Source: JACVRW01 sp040509755 (GTDB lineage Bacteria; Actinomycetota; Thermoleophilia; Solirubrobacterales; Thermoleophilaceae). Taken from it: a stretch of DNA of 64,000 nucleotides. Both the position numbers and the translations under genes were made by a program. The stretch lies in contig JBEVKF010000070.1 of NCBI GenBank assembly GCA_040509755.1, positions 7,155-71,154 of the forward strand. The letters are read 5' to 3'. Shown here one piece after another: positions 39,402 to 48,132 of the stretch. The first letter of the stretch is position 1, and the number at the start of each line of letters is the position of its first letter. A model generated the notes under the pieces. It was not told the origin of the DNA. It was given only the letters and a program-made list of their open reading frames with translations, and did not search any database.

Positions 39402-40179
39402 GGATCTACAGGGACAGACCGCGCTGGTGACCGGCTCGAGCCGCGGGATCGGCCGAGCGATCGTGGAGAAGCTCGCCGCACGCCCGCTCGAGCTGCTGCT
39501 GTGCGGTGTGCGCGGCGACGGGCCCGACCCGCCCGCCGCACCGCCTAACGGCGCGCGCGAGGTGCGCTCCATCGAGCTCGACCTGTCCACCCGCGACTCG
39601 ATCGAGCGCGGCGCCGCCGGCCTGCCGCAGGTCGACCTGCTCGTCAACAACGCCGGCCTCATGACCGGCGGTCTCCTCGAGGAGCAGGAGATCGACGACA
39701 TCTACGCGATGTTCCAGGTGAACCTCGTCGGCCTCGTGCACCTCACCAAGCTGCTTCTGCCGGCGATGGTCGAGCGCGGCGCCGGCACGATCGTGAACAA
39801 CGCCAGCATCAGCGGCTACGCCTGGTTTCCGGCGGCCACGACCTACGCTGCGGCCAAGACCGGCGTGGTGGCCTTCAGCGAGTCGCTGAGGCGCGAGCTC
39901 GACGGCACCGGAGTGAACGTTCTCCACCTCGTGACCCCGGGGGTCGACACGGACATGCTCGACGCCACGCGCGAGGTGTACGGGCGCCACATGGACGCCG
40001 GCTCCTGGAGCGACACCAGCCCGGAGGAGTGGGCGGCGAAGGTCGTGCTCGCCGTCGAGCGCGGCGATCACGTGCTGGGGCCTGGCGGCAGGCTCGCGCT
40101 CGCCAAACTCGCCTCGCGCGGGCCGGCGGCGCTGCTCGACACGGTCTCGCGCCGGATGTTCTCGCGCGACCCGCGGTAG
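39400..40179 (+). CDS. Short-chain dehydrogenase/reductase (259 aa)
   Basis: Classical SDR: TGSSRGIGRAIVEKLA nucleotide motif (11-26), DLLVNNAGLMTGG, the catalytic Ser in NNASISGYAWFPAA and YAAAKTGVVAF with Tyr and Lys. Oxidises or reduces an alcohol/ketone with NAD(P). The N-terminus MDLQGQTALVTG is canonical. A C-terminal helical tail (GRLALAKLASRGPAALLDTV) suggests membrane or lipid-type substrates. Its last 112 bases overlap the convergent cyclopropane synthase gene. Confidence 0.9.
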   Translation: MDLQGQTALVTGSSRGIGRAIVEKLAARPLELLLCGVRGDGPDPPAAPPNGAREVRSIELDLSTRDSIERGAAGLPQVDLLVNNAGLMTGGLLEEQEIDDIYAMFQVNLVGLVHLTKLLLPAMVERGAGTIVNNASISGYAWFPAATTYAAAKTGVVAFSESLRRELDGTGVNVLHLVTPGVDTDMLDATREVYGRHMDAGSWSDTSPEEWAAKVVLAVERGDHVLGPGGRLALAKLASRGPAALLDTVSRRMFSRDPR

Positions 40180-41342
40180 GCCGGTTTGGCCAGCAGCGCC
40201 TGCACGTCGCCAATCCGGCGCTCGATGAACCCGCCCTCGCACCACGCGAAGTAGAACTCGAACAGCCGGATGAAGCGCCGGTTCGCCCCGAGCCATGCGG
40301 CCTCGTCGGCCGCCGCCAGCCAGTTCTCGCGCCAGTTGCGCAGCGTGGGCGGGTAGCCGGCCGTGATGTCCTCGACGTCGAGGATCCACATATCGGTGGC
40401 CGCGGCGGTCGAGCGCCGGATCTCGGTGGCCGACGGCAGGCAGCCGCCCGGGAAGATCACCTCGTTCGCAAAGCTGCCCGCGCCCTTCTCGACCTCGAAC
40501 GCGCCGTCGTCGATGGTGATCGCCTGGAGCAGCATCAGCCCGTCCGGCTCGAGCAGCCGCGAGCAGCGGTCGAAGAAGGTGTCGAAGTGCTTCCAGCCGA
40601 CCGCCTCGATCATCTCGATCGACGCGAGCTTCGAGTAGTGCCCGCGGAGGTCGCGGTAGTCCTGGAGCACCACCTGGACGCGGCCGTCCAGCCCCGCCTC
40701 GCGCACGCGATCGGTGGCCACGGAATGCTGCTCCCGCGACAGCGTGGTGGTGGTCACGCGGCAGCCGTGCTCGCCCGCCGCGTGGAGCGCGAGCGAGCCC
40801 CATCCGGTGCCGATCTCGACGAGATGGTCGTCCGGCGCGAGCTCGAGCTTGCGGCAGACCATGTCGAGCTTCGCTTCCTGCGCCGCCCGCAGCGACGTCT
40901 CCGGCGTCTCGAACACTCCGCACGAGTACGTCATGGTCTCGTCGAGGAAGAGGGCGAACAGCTCGTTCCCGAGGTCGTAGTGCGCGGCGGCCTGTTCGCG
41001 CGCGCGGGCGCGGGTGTTCAGCCTCGTCTGCGCCGCCAGGGCGTTCCGCAGCGGCGCGAAGGGGGAGCGGAGCCTGTCGAGCCGAGGCGCCTCGCGCGCG
41101 GCGATCCGGACGAGGGTGACGAGGTCGTCGCAGTCCCACGCTCCGTCGGCGTACGACTCACCGAGCCCGCGGCTGCCACGGCGCGCGAGCGCTCGCCAGA
41201 ACGAGGGATCGTTCACGCGCACGAGCGCCGAGAGCTCCGCGCCGGCCGGGCCGAAGGCACGACGCTCACCATCCTCGATCACGTCTACCCGCCCGGCACA
41301 GAGGCGCTCGAGCAGGCCGTGGATGAGCGTCCTCGCGATCAT
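40068..41342 (-). CDS. Cyclopropane-fatty-acyl-phospholipid synthase family (424 aa)
   Basis: CfaS-type methyltransferase: an N-terminal lipid-binding domain, then AAAHYDLGNELFALFLDETM (the conserved HYDLGN box), VEIGTGWGSLALHAAGEHGC (SAM motif I), EMIEAVGWKHFDTFFDRCSR and a C-terminal ITAGYPPTLRNWRENW. It transfers a methyl group to unsaturated acyl chains of phospholipids. ATG 41342 overlaps the DUF1365 stop (ATGA). Family homology ends near RRIGDVQALLAKPAYRG; the last 35 residues lie inside the convergent SDR gene and are probably just extension. Part of the FAD/DUF1365/CfaS operon. Confidence 0.9.
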   Translation of the reverse strand: MIARTLIHGLLERLCAGRVDVIEDGERRAFGPAGAELSALVRVNDPSFWRALARRGSRGLGESYADGAWDCDDLVTLVRIAAREAPRLDRLRSPFAPLRNALAAQTRLNTRARAREQAAAHYDLGNELFALFLDETMTYSCGVFETPETSLRAAQEAKLDMVCRKLELAPDDHLVEIGTGWGSLALHAAGEHGCRVTTTTLSREQHSVATDRVREAGLDGRVQVVLQDYRDLRGHYSKLASIEMIEAVGWKHFDTFFDRCSRLLEPDGLMLLQAITIDDGAFEVEKGAGSFANEVIFPGGCLPSATEIRRSTAAATDMWILDVEDITAGYPPTLRNWRENWLAAADEAAWLGANRRFIRLFEFYFAWCEGGFIERRIGDVQALLAKPAYRGSRENIRRETVSSSAAGPREASLASASLPPGPST

Positions 41343-41995
41343 CGCGCCGGGTGCGGGTGGTAGGGAGCTCCCTTCAGCTTCAGCCTCGCCGCCTGTGCGT
41401 AGATCCCCGCCTTGACGCGGGTCGTCATGAACGGCTGGCGGAGCACCGGCCAGGCCGACAGCGCGCGCCGCCGCAGCGCGAGCGTGGCGTCGAAGTTCAC
41501 CTCGTCGGCGTGCCGGCTCTCCATGTGCACGCGCAGCTGGTCGCCGGGGGTCGTCATGCGAATCCTGTACTCGGAGTCCATTCCAAGGAACGGCGACACG
41601 TGAAAAGCCTTGTCGATCGTCGCGTCCATTGCATCCAGCGTGTACGTGTGACGCTCTCCCCACGGCGTGTTCGTGACCTCGGCGAGCACCTTCTCGACGC
41701 GCCCGCCGGCCGGGTCGAAGCAGTAGTAGAGGCTCACCGGGTTGAACAGGTGCCCGAACGTCCGCACGCCTGCGAGCAGGCGCACCGGCCCGTCGTGGTC
41801 CACGTCGAGGTAGTCCGAGCGCCGGAACCACGCCGGCGCCGGCCGCCGGGCCGACCACAGCGGAACGCGGTCGAGCACCTCCGGCAGCTCGGCCAGGTCG
41901 AGGTACGCCATGTACAGGCGATAGCGGAACTCGTGCTCGACCGGCGTGTGCCGGCGGTGCCGCACCCAGCCCTCGTACAGCGCGCTTGCGCTCAT
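41339..41995 (-). CDS. DUF1365 protein (218 aa)
   Basis: DUF1365 family: YEGWVRHRRHTPVEHEFRYR at the N-terminus, then VRTFGHLFNPVSLYYCFDPA, AEVTNTPWGERHTYTLD and KAFHVSPFLGMDSEYRIRMT. Almost always found between an FAD oxidoreductase and a cyclopropane synthase-like gene, as here. No enzymatic activity is established. It overlaps both neighbours by four bases, so the three products are made together. Confidence 0.88.
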   Translation of the reverse strand: MSASALYEGWVRHRRHTPVEHEFRYRLYMAYLDLAELPEVLDRVPLWSARRPAPAWFRRSDYLDVDHDGPVRLLAGVRTFGHLFNPVSLYYCFDPAGGRVEKVLAEVTNTPWGERHTYTLDAMDATIDKAFHVSPFLGMDSEYRIRMTTPGDQLRVHMESRHADEVNFDATLALRRRALSAWPVLRQPFMTTRVKAGIYAQAARLKLKGAPYHPHPAR

Positions 41996-43239
41996 AGGGG
42001 CGAGCACCCGAGCCGGGCACACACGCGGAGTGCGGATACCACGCCGTCCTCGTGGAATCCGTAGCCCCAGTAGGCGCCGCAGTAGTGCGTGCGCGCCACC
42101 CCGCTCACCTCGCTCCAGCGCCGCTGAGCGGCGAGGCCGGCGGGCGTGTACACCGGATGGTCGTAGGCGATCACGCGGATCACGGAGTCCGGGTCGATCG
42201 CCTCGGTCCGGTTGAGCGTCACGCACAGCTCCTGCCCGGCACGAAGCGACTGGAGCCGGTTCATGTGGTAGGTGACCGTCGTCCTGCCGACGGGCTCGTC
42301 GCGCAGGTGGAAGTTCCAGCTCGCCCAGGCGCGCCTCCGGCGCGGCAGCAGCGAGCGGTCGGTGTGGAGGACCGCCTCGTTGCGCTGGTAGGGGATCGCG
42401 CCCAGCACCTCCGCCTCGGCGCGGGTTGGATCGCCGAGCATCCTCAGGACCTGGTTCGAGTGGGCGGCGAAGATCACCTCGTCAAAGCGCTCGGGCTCCC
42501 CGCCGGCGGGGGTGATCTCGACCCGGTCGTCGTGTCGCTCCACGCGCCGCACCGGCGTGGAGAGCCGGAGTCGCCGGCCCAGGGGCCGGGTGATCGCCTC
42601 CACGTACCGGTCGGAGCCGCCCGTGATGGTCAGCCAGTTGGGTCGCCCGCTCAAGCCGAACATCCCATGGTTGGCAAAGAACTCGGCCAGCATGCTCGCC
42701 GGGAAGTCCCACAAGCGCTTCGGGTCGGCCGACCACACCGCGGAGGCCTGTGGCACGATCAGCCGCTTCACGAACTCCTGGGAATAGCCGCCGTCATCGA
42801 GGAACTCCCCCAGCGAGGGACCGCTTCCGTTGAGGCCGACGAGCGCCGGTGCCTCGCGGTTGAAGCGCATCAGGTCGCGGATCATCCGGTGAAAGGAGGG
42901 GCGGACCAGATGCGATCGCCGCGCGAACAGGCCGTTCGGCCCGGCGCCCTTGTATTCGAAGTCGCCGCCGTCCGAGACCGAGAAGCTCATGTCCGACTGC
43001 TGCGTCGCCACGCCGAGGCGGGCCAGAAGCCGTTCGAAGTTGGGATAGGTGCGGTCGTTCAGGACGATGAAGCCGGTATCGACCCGGAGGCTCTCGTCCT
43101 CCGTATCCACCCGCACCGTGTTCGTGTGCCCGCCCGCATAGTCGTTCGCCTCGAACACGGTGACGTCGTGGCGCTTGCTCAGCAGGTGCGCGCACACCAG
43201 GCCCGACACTCCCGCACCGACTATTGCCACTCGCCCCAT
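41992..43239 (-). CDS. FAD-dependent amine-oxidase-like oxidoreductase (415 aa)
   Basis: FAD/NAD(P)-binding oxidoreductase beginning GRVAIVGAGVSGLVCAHLLS (GxGxxG dinucleotide fold), followed by FEANDYAGGHTNTVRVDT and the DTGFIVLNDRTYPNFERLL motif of the family associated with DUF1365 and CfaS. A C-terminal THYCGAYWGYGFHEDG closes the FAD site. The chemistry on acyl chains is not settled; desaturation or oxidation of a modified fatty acid is the usual suggestion. First gene of the operon, divergent from the cyclic-nucleotide-binding protein. Confidence 0.88.
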   Translation of the reverse strand: MGRVAIVGAGVSGLVCAHLLSKRHDVTVFEANDYAGGHTNTVRVDTEDESLRVDTGFIVLNDRTYPNFERLLARLGVATQQSDMSFSVSDGGDFEYKGAGPNGLFARRSHLVRPSFHRMIRDLMRFNREAPALVGLNGSGPSLGEFLDDGGYSQEFVKRLIVPQASAVWSADPKRLWDFPASMLAEFFANHGMFGLSGRPNWLTITGGSDRYVEAITRPLGRRLRLSTPVRRVERHDDRVEITPAGGEPERFDEVIFAAHSNQVLRMLGDPTRAEAEVLGAIPYQRNEAVLHTDRSLLPRRRRAWASWNFHLRDEPVGRTTVTYHMNRLQSLRAGQELCVTLNRTEAIDPDSVIRVIAYDHPVYTPAGLAAQRRWSEVSGVARTHYCGAYWGYGFHEDGVVSALRVCARLGCSPL

Positions 43240-43322
43240 TTCCCACTCCTACGCGCGGCGCGCCGAGTCCGATCAGTGGGTAGAGTCGCCGCGACCGAAT
43301 TCGCGCTGACCAGGAGGACCCG

Positions 43323-43715
43323 TTGGACGCAAGCCGGCTCAAGTCGATCCCCCTCTTCGAGGACGTGCCCGAGGAGGAGCTCGGGCAGATCGCCACGTTC
43401 GCCCAGGAGGTAACGGTCGACGAGGGACGCGAGCTTGTCCGCGAGGGCGACTTCTCCTACGAGTTCATGGCCATCGAGGAGGGTGAGGCGGAGGTTTCCC
43501 GCGACGGCGAGCACGTCGCGGACCTCGGCCCGGGCGATTTCTTCGGGGAGATGGGGCTTCTCGAGAAGACGCTCCGCAACGCCACCGTGACCGCGAAGAC
43601 GTCGATGAAGCTCGTCACGCTCACCGGCTGGGATCTGAAGCGAATGGAGCGGCACATCCCCGAGGCGATCGAGCGCGTACGGACGACGCTCGAAGAGCGC
43701 CGGCCAGGGGACTGA
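43323..43715 (+). CDS. Cyclic-nucleotide-binding domain protein (130 aa)
   Basis: A stand-alone CAP_ED/cNMP-binding barrel: SRLKSIPLFEDVPEEELGQI, REGDFSYEFMAIEEGEAEVS and GDFFGEMGLLEKTLRNATVT, the phosphate-binding cassette. There is no attached DNA-binding domain or transporter, so it is a sensor or adaptor. The TTG start at 43323 is supported by AGGAGG five bases upstream; no ATG or GTG fits. It precedes the reductase gene by five bases. Confidence 0.88.
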   Translation: MDASRLKSIPLFEDVPEEELGQIATFAQEVTVDEGRELVREGDFSYEFMAIEEGEAEVSRDGEHVADLGPGDFFGEMGLLEKTLRNATVTAKTSMKLVTLTGWDLKRMERHIPEAIERVRTTLEERRPGD

Positions 43716-43720
43716 ACGCC

Positions 43721-44878
43721 GTGGCGGCCCGGATAGTCCTGTTCGGCGCCACCGGCTACACCGGCCGGCTCGCGGCCAAGGCGATGGTGGAGCGGGGGCT
43801 GGAGCCCGTTCTCGCGGCGCGCACGCAGTCGAAGCTCGACGAGCTCGCCGCGGAGCTGGGCGGTGAGCTCGAGACCCGGACCGCCGACGTGTCCGATCCG
43901 CCGAGCGTTGCGGCGCTGGTCGAGCGCGGGGACGTGCTGGTCACGACGGTCGGGCCGTTCGCGCGCTGGGGCGGGCCCGCCGCGGCCGCGGCCACGACGA
44001 AGCACGCCCACTACGTCGACTCGACCGGCGAGCCGACATTCATCCGCGAGGTGTTCGAGCGGTACGGCCCGCCTGCCGAGGTGGCGGGCATCGGCATGCT
44101 CACCGCGATGGGCTACGACTGGGTGCCCGGCAACCTCGCGGGCGCGCGCGCCCTCGACCGCGCCGGCGAGCTCGCGACGCGGGTCGACGTCGGCTACTTC
44201 ATCACGGGCGGTGGCGCCCGGCCGAGCGGGGGCACGGCCGCGTCGATGGCCGGAGCGATCGTCGCACCCGCTTTCCGGTTCCGCGACGGCCGCGTCCAGA
44301 CGGAGCGCGGCGCCAAGCGGGTGCGGAGCTTCCGGGTCGGGTCGAAGGACCTGTCCGGTATCTCGGTCGGAAGCTCAGAGCACTTCACGCTGCCCCGCCT
44401 CTCGCCACGGCTGCGCGAGGTGAACGCCTACCTGGGCTGGTTCGGTCCCGCGTCGCGGGGGATGCAGGCGCTCTCGGCGTGCACATCCGTCGGAATGAAG
44501 GTGCCCGGCGCCGAAAAGCTCTGGAGCGCGGCGACCGAGCGGTTCGTTCAGGGCTCCACCGGCGGACCGGACGAGGAGGCGCGAGCGAAGAGCGGCTCCC
44601 ACATCGTGGGGATCGCATACGACTCCGCCGGCCGGGTGCTGAGCGAGGTGCACCTCCGGGGCGTCGACGGCTACACGTTCACCGGCCGGATGCTCGCCTG
44701 GGCGGCCGAGCGGGCCGCCTCCGGCGGCCTCAAGTCCACCGGCGCGCTCGGCCCGGTCGACGGCTTCGGGCTGGAGGAGCTCGCCGCGGGGGTCGCGGAG
44801 GCGGGGCTGGCCGAAGAGGGCGGCCCGGGGGCGAGCGGCGTCCAGTCCGCAGGCCGCGTTCCCGCCAACGCCCGCTGA
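43721..44878 (+). CDS. Saccharopine-dehydrogenase-like / trans-acting enoyl reductase family (385 aa)
   Basis: Rossmann-fold protein starting ARIVLFGATGYTGRLAAKAM, with KLDELAAELGGELETRTADV and HYVDSTGEPTFIREVFERYG. This matches the saccharopine dehydrogenase NADP-binding domain group that includes mycobacterial trans-acting enoyl reductases, which act on lipid chains in trans. The C-terminal part has GVDGYTFTGRMLAWAAERAA. GTG start five bases after the cNMP-binding gene. Its TGA overlaps the probable CTG start of the GH3 gene. Confidence 0.82.
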   Translation: MAARIVLFGATGYTGRLAAKAMVERGLEPVLAARTQSKLDELAAELGGELETRTADVSDPPSVAALVERGDVLVTTVGPFARWGGPAAAAATTKHAHYVDSTGEPTFIREVFERYGPPAEVAGIGMLTAMGYDWVPGNLAGARALDRAGELATRVDVGYFITGGGARPSGGTAASMAGAIVAPAFRFRDGRVQTERGAKRVRSFRVGSKDLSGISVGSSEHFTLPRLSPRLREVNAYLGWFGPASRGMQALSACTSVGMKVPGAEKLWSAATERFVQGSTGGPDEEARAKSGSHIVGIAYDSAGRVLSEVHLRGVDGYTFTGRMLAWAAERAASGGLKSTGALGPVDGFGLEELAAGVAEAGLAEEGGPGASGVQSAGRVPANAR

Positions 44879-46032
44879 ACGGCGGCATTGAGGGGGCCGG
44901 GCCCCCTCGCGAGGTCGCGCGGCGGCGGCTCGCCGCCCTGGTCGGTGCGGCGCTTGGGGCGCTGTTCCTCGGTGCTGCCGTTGGCTCCGGTGACGGCGGC
45001 GGCTCTGGGGACAAAGCCGCGGCGGCGAACCCCCAACAGCAGCGCGACCTCGAGGCGGCGCGCGAGGCCGTCGACCGATTGACGCTCCGGCAGCAGGTCG
45101 GTCAGGTCACGATCTCGAGCTTTCCGGGCACGACGCGGCCCGAGTACATCCGCCGGCGGCTGCGCGGGCGTGAGACGGCCGGCGTGATCCTGTTCGGCGC
45201 CGCGAACGGCGGTGACGCCGCACACTGGCGCCGGCTCACGCGCTCGCTACAGGAGGCCGGGCACGGCAGGGCGCTCGTCATGGTTGACCAGGAGGGCGGC
45301 GACATCCGCACCGTGGAGCACGTCGGGCCGCGCGCGGGGCAGCCGTTCCAGGGTGCGCCGGCGGACGTGAGCCGCGTGGCGCGCTCGACCGGTCGGGGTC
45401 TCAGGGACGCCGGCGTGAACGTCAACATGGCGCCGGTCGCGGACGTGCCTCGCGCGGGCTCCGTCATGGCCACACGGTCGTTCGCGGGTGACGAGCGCGG
45501 GATCGCGGCGCGAACCCGGGCCGCGGTACAGGGCATGCGCGACGGCGGCGTGGCCGCCACCGCAAAGCACTTTCCCGGGTTGGGCGCCGCAACCGTGAAC
45601 ACGGACGACGGGCCGGCGACCATCACGGGGCCGGTCGAGCGGGACCTGGTCCCGTTCCGAGCCGCCATCGCGGAGGGGGTCCCGCTGGTGATGCTCTCCC
45701 ATGCGAGCTACCCGGCTCTGGACAGGGGCCGGATAGCGTCGCAGTCGCGTGCCATCGTCACCGGGCTGCTGCGCGGGCGGCTCGGCTTCCAGGGAGTGAT
45801 CGTCACCGACAGCCTCGAGGCTGCCGCGGTGCTGGCCCGGTCGGGCATCGCGACGGCGGCCGAGCGGTCGATCCGGGCGGGGGCGGATCTGATCCTGATG
45901 ACGGGCTCGGCAAGCTGGAACGTCGTGTACCCGCACCTGCTGAAGGCGGCGCGTGGCGATCGGGCGTTGCGGGAACGCATCCGCGACGCTGCCGCCCGCG
46001 TCCTCGCCCTGAAGCGGCAGCTACTCCGCTGA
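44875..46032 (+). CDS. Glycoside hydrolase family 3 (beta-N-acetylhexosaminidase-like) (385 aa)
   Basis: Signal anchor (LAALVGAALGALFLGAAVGS, about 20-39), then a GH3 barrel: LVMVDQEGGDIRTVEHVGPR, VNMAPVADVPRAG, VAATAKHFPGLGAATVNTDD and the nucleophile Asp in GVIVTDSLEAAAVLA. NagZ-type enzymes have an Asp-x-His dyad after KHFPGHG; here the loop reads NTDDGP, so the His is absent and the exact activity is uncertain. No ATG, GTG or TTG occurs in frame between 44821 and the anchor; CTG at 44875, overlapping the previous TGA as CTGA, is the best candidate start. Confidence 0.82.
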   Translation: MNGGIEGAGPPREVARRRLAALVGAALGALFLGAAVGSGDGGGSGDKAAAANPQQQRDLEAAREAVDRLTLRQQVGQVTISSFPGTTRPEYIRRRLRGRETAGVILFGAANGGDAAHWRRLTRSLQEAGHGRALVMVDQEGGDIRTVEHVGPRAGQPFQGAPADVSRVARSTGRGLRDAGVNVNMAPVADVPRAGSVMATRSFAGDERGIAARTRAAVQGMRDGGVAATAKHFPGLGAATVNTDDGPATITGPVERDLVPFRAAIAEGVPLVMLSHASYPALDRGRIASQSRAIVTGLLRGRLGFQGVIVTDSLEAAAVLARSGIATAAERSIRAGADLILMTGSASWNVVYPHLLKAARGDRALRERIRDAAARVLALKRQLLR

Positions 46033-48108
46033 GCGGGCGCGCTCCAGCGCGCGCTCCATCAGCTCTTGGTGCACCGAGCGCGTCTCGCCGGTGCGGCGCG
46101 TCCAGTCGCCGTGCGCCGAGAGCTCCCACCCGTAGGTGTCGTCGGCCAGGTAGCGCTCCAGCGTGTCCTCGAGCTCCGCGCGCAGCGACTCCTCCTCCAC
46201 CGGCGCCAGCAGCTCCACGCGCGTGTCGAGGTTGCGCGGCATGAGGTCGGGCGAGCCGATCCAGTACTCGCGCTCGTCGCCGCGCTCGAAGCCGTAGATC
46301 CGCGAGTGCTCGAGGAACCTCCCCACCACGGACACGACGGTGATGTTGTCCGAGATGCCGGGAACGTGGGGACGCAGGCAGCAGATGCCGCGTATCGCGA
46401 GATCGACCTGCACGCCGGCCTGCGATGCCTCGTACAACGCCCGTATGCAGCGCGCGTCGACGAGGGAGTTCATCTTCAGGACGATCCGCGCGTGCTCGCC
46501 GGAGCGCTTCGCCTCGATGGCGTGCTCCACCTCGCCCAGGAACCACTTCCGCATGTGGTCCGGCGCCACCACCACGCGCCGGTATTCGGGCGTGCGCGCG
46601 GCACCGGTCAGCGAGTTGAAGAGCTCTGCGACGTCGGCCGCGATCTGGTGGTCGCATGTGAACAGTCCGATGTCCTCGTACAGACGCGCCGTCTTCGCGT
46701 GGTAGTTGCCGGTCCCGATGTGCACGTAGTGGCGCACGCCCGGTCCCTCCCGGCGTACCACCAGCACCGCCTTCGCGTGTGTCTTCAGCCCCGGCAGCCC
46801 GTGCACCACGTGCGCGCCGGCCTCCTCCAGCGCGCGCGCCCAGCCGATGTTCCTGCGCTCCTCGAAGCGGGCCTTCAGCTCCACCAGGCAGACCGCCTGC
46901 TTGCCCCTCTCCGCGGCCTCGATGAGCGCGGGCACCAGGGCCGAATCGTCGGACGTGCGGTACACCGTGATCTTGATCGCGAGCACGTTCGCGTCGCGCG
47001 CAGCCTGCCGGATGAACCGCTCGAGGCTCGCGGCGAACGAGTCGTAGGGGTGGTGGACGAGCTGGTCGCCGGAGCGCATCACCGCCAGCACGTCGACATC
47101 GCCGTCGTCGGTGCCGCCGAAGGCCGGGGGCACCTCGGGGGTCCACGGGTCGTACCTGAGCTCGCGGTGTCCGTCCACCTCGTACAGCGCCATCAGGTCG
47201 TCCAGGTCGAGCAGGCCGTGGATGTCGGTGACCTGCGACTCCTCGATCGCGAGCTGCTCGACGAGGTAGTCGCGCATGTCCGGGTCCATCGTCGACGCCA
47301 CCTCGAGCCGCACGACCTCGCCGAAGCGGCGGCGCCTCAGCTCGTCCTCGACGGCGCGGAGCAGGTCGTCGGCCTCGTCCGAGACCGTGAAGTCCGCGTC
47401 CCGCGTGACCCGGAAGAAGTCGTGCCGCACCATCTCCATGCCGGGGAACAGCTCGTCGAGGTGCCGGGCGATCACCGATTCGAGCGGCACGAACGTGTCG
47501 TCGCCGATCGGCACGAACCGCGGCAGCACCTCCTTCGGCACCTTCACGCGTGCGAACGTCTCCACCCCCGAAACCGGGTCCCGCACGAACACGCCGATGG
47601 AGAGCGACAGGTTCGAGATGTACGGGAACGGCCGTCCCGGGCCGACCGCGAGCGGCGTGAGCACCGGGAAGATCTGCTCCGCGAACAGCTTGTCGGTGCT
47701 CTCGAGCTCCGGGTCGGTGCAGTCGTCGATGTCCATGACGCGGATGCCCTCGCGGGCGAGCGCCGGCCGCACGTCCGCCTCCCACGCGGTCGAATGGCGG
47801 CGCGACAGCGCGAGGTGCCGCTCCCTGAGCCGTTCCAGCGTCTCCCGCGCCGACAGCCCGTCCGGACCGCGTGCGTCGATGCCGGCGTCGACCTGGTCGT
47901 GCAGACCGGCCACGCGCACCATGAAGAACTCGTCCAGGTTGGATGCATAGATGGAGAGGAACTTGACCCGCTCGAGCAGCGGGGTGCGCTCGTCCTCGGC
48001 GAGCTCGAGCACGCGCTCGTTGAACTGGAGCCACGAGACCTCGCGGTTCGCGAACAGCTCGGGCGAGTCGAGAGTCGGTACCTCGCGCGGTGCGGTTACG
48101 GCTTCCAT
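46021..48108 (-). CDS. ppk1: Polyphosphate kinase 1 (695 aa)
   Basis: Makes polyphosphate from ATP. Full-length PPK1: N-terminal domain starting ANREVSWLQFNERVLELAED, the head domain, ending in the catalytic core AIKITVYRTSDDSALVPALI, GLKTHAKAVLVVRREG with the autophosphorylated His, YVHIGTGNYHAKTARLYEDI, and the second His in GRFLEHSRIYGFE. It overlaps the convergent GH3 gene by 12 bases and is divergent from sixA with 24 bases between starts. Neighbouring ppx, phoU and pst genes make this a phosphate storage and uptake region. Confidence 0.95.
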   Translation of the reverse strand: MEAVTAPREVPTLDSPELFANREVSWLQFNERVLELAEDERTPLLERVKFLSIYASNLDEFFMVRVAGLHDQVDAGIDARGPDGLSARETLERLRERHLALSRRHSTAWEADVRPALAREGIRVMDIDDCTDPELESTDKLFAEQIFPVLTPLAVGPGRPFPYISNLSLSIGVFVRDPVSGVETFARVKVPKEVLPRFVPIGDDTFVPLESVIARHLDELFPGMEMVRHDFFRVTRDADFTVSDEADDLLRAVEDELRRRRFGEVVRLEVASTMDPDMRDYLVEQLAIEESQVTDIHGLLDLDDLMALYEVDGHRELRYDPWTPEVPPAFGGTDDGDVDVLAVMRSGDQLVHHPYDSFAASLERFIRQAARDANVLAIKITVYRTSDDSALVPALIEAAERGKQAVCLVELKARFEERRNIGWARALEEAGAHVVHGLPGLKTHAKAVLVVRREGPGVRHYVHIGTGNYHAKTARLYEDIGLFTCDHQIAADVAELFNSLTGAARTPEYRRVVVAPDHMRKWFLGEVEHAIEAKRSGEHARIVLKMNSLVDARCIRALYEASQAGVQVDLAIRGICCLRPHVPGISDNITVVSVVGRFLEHSRIYGFERGDEREYWIGSPDLMPRNLDTRVELLAPVEEESLRAELEDTLERYLADDTYGWELSAHGDWTRRTGETRSVHQELMERALERARSAE

Positions 48109-48132
48109 GGTCCCCCTATATGGTGACGCCTA

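Noticed and set aside
45803..48034. A 743-codon minus-strand frame in the ppk1 region, longer than ppk1 itself
   Set aside because: It is the out-of-frame shadow of ppk1 and of the GH3 gene; Arg/Ala/Gly-rich with no motif, while ppk1 carries complete catalytic motifs.
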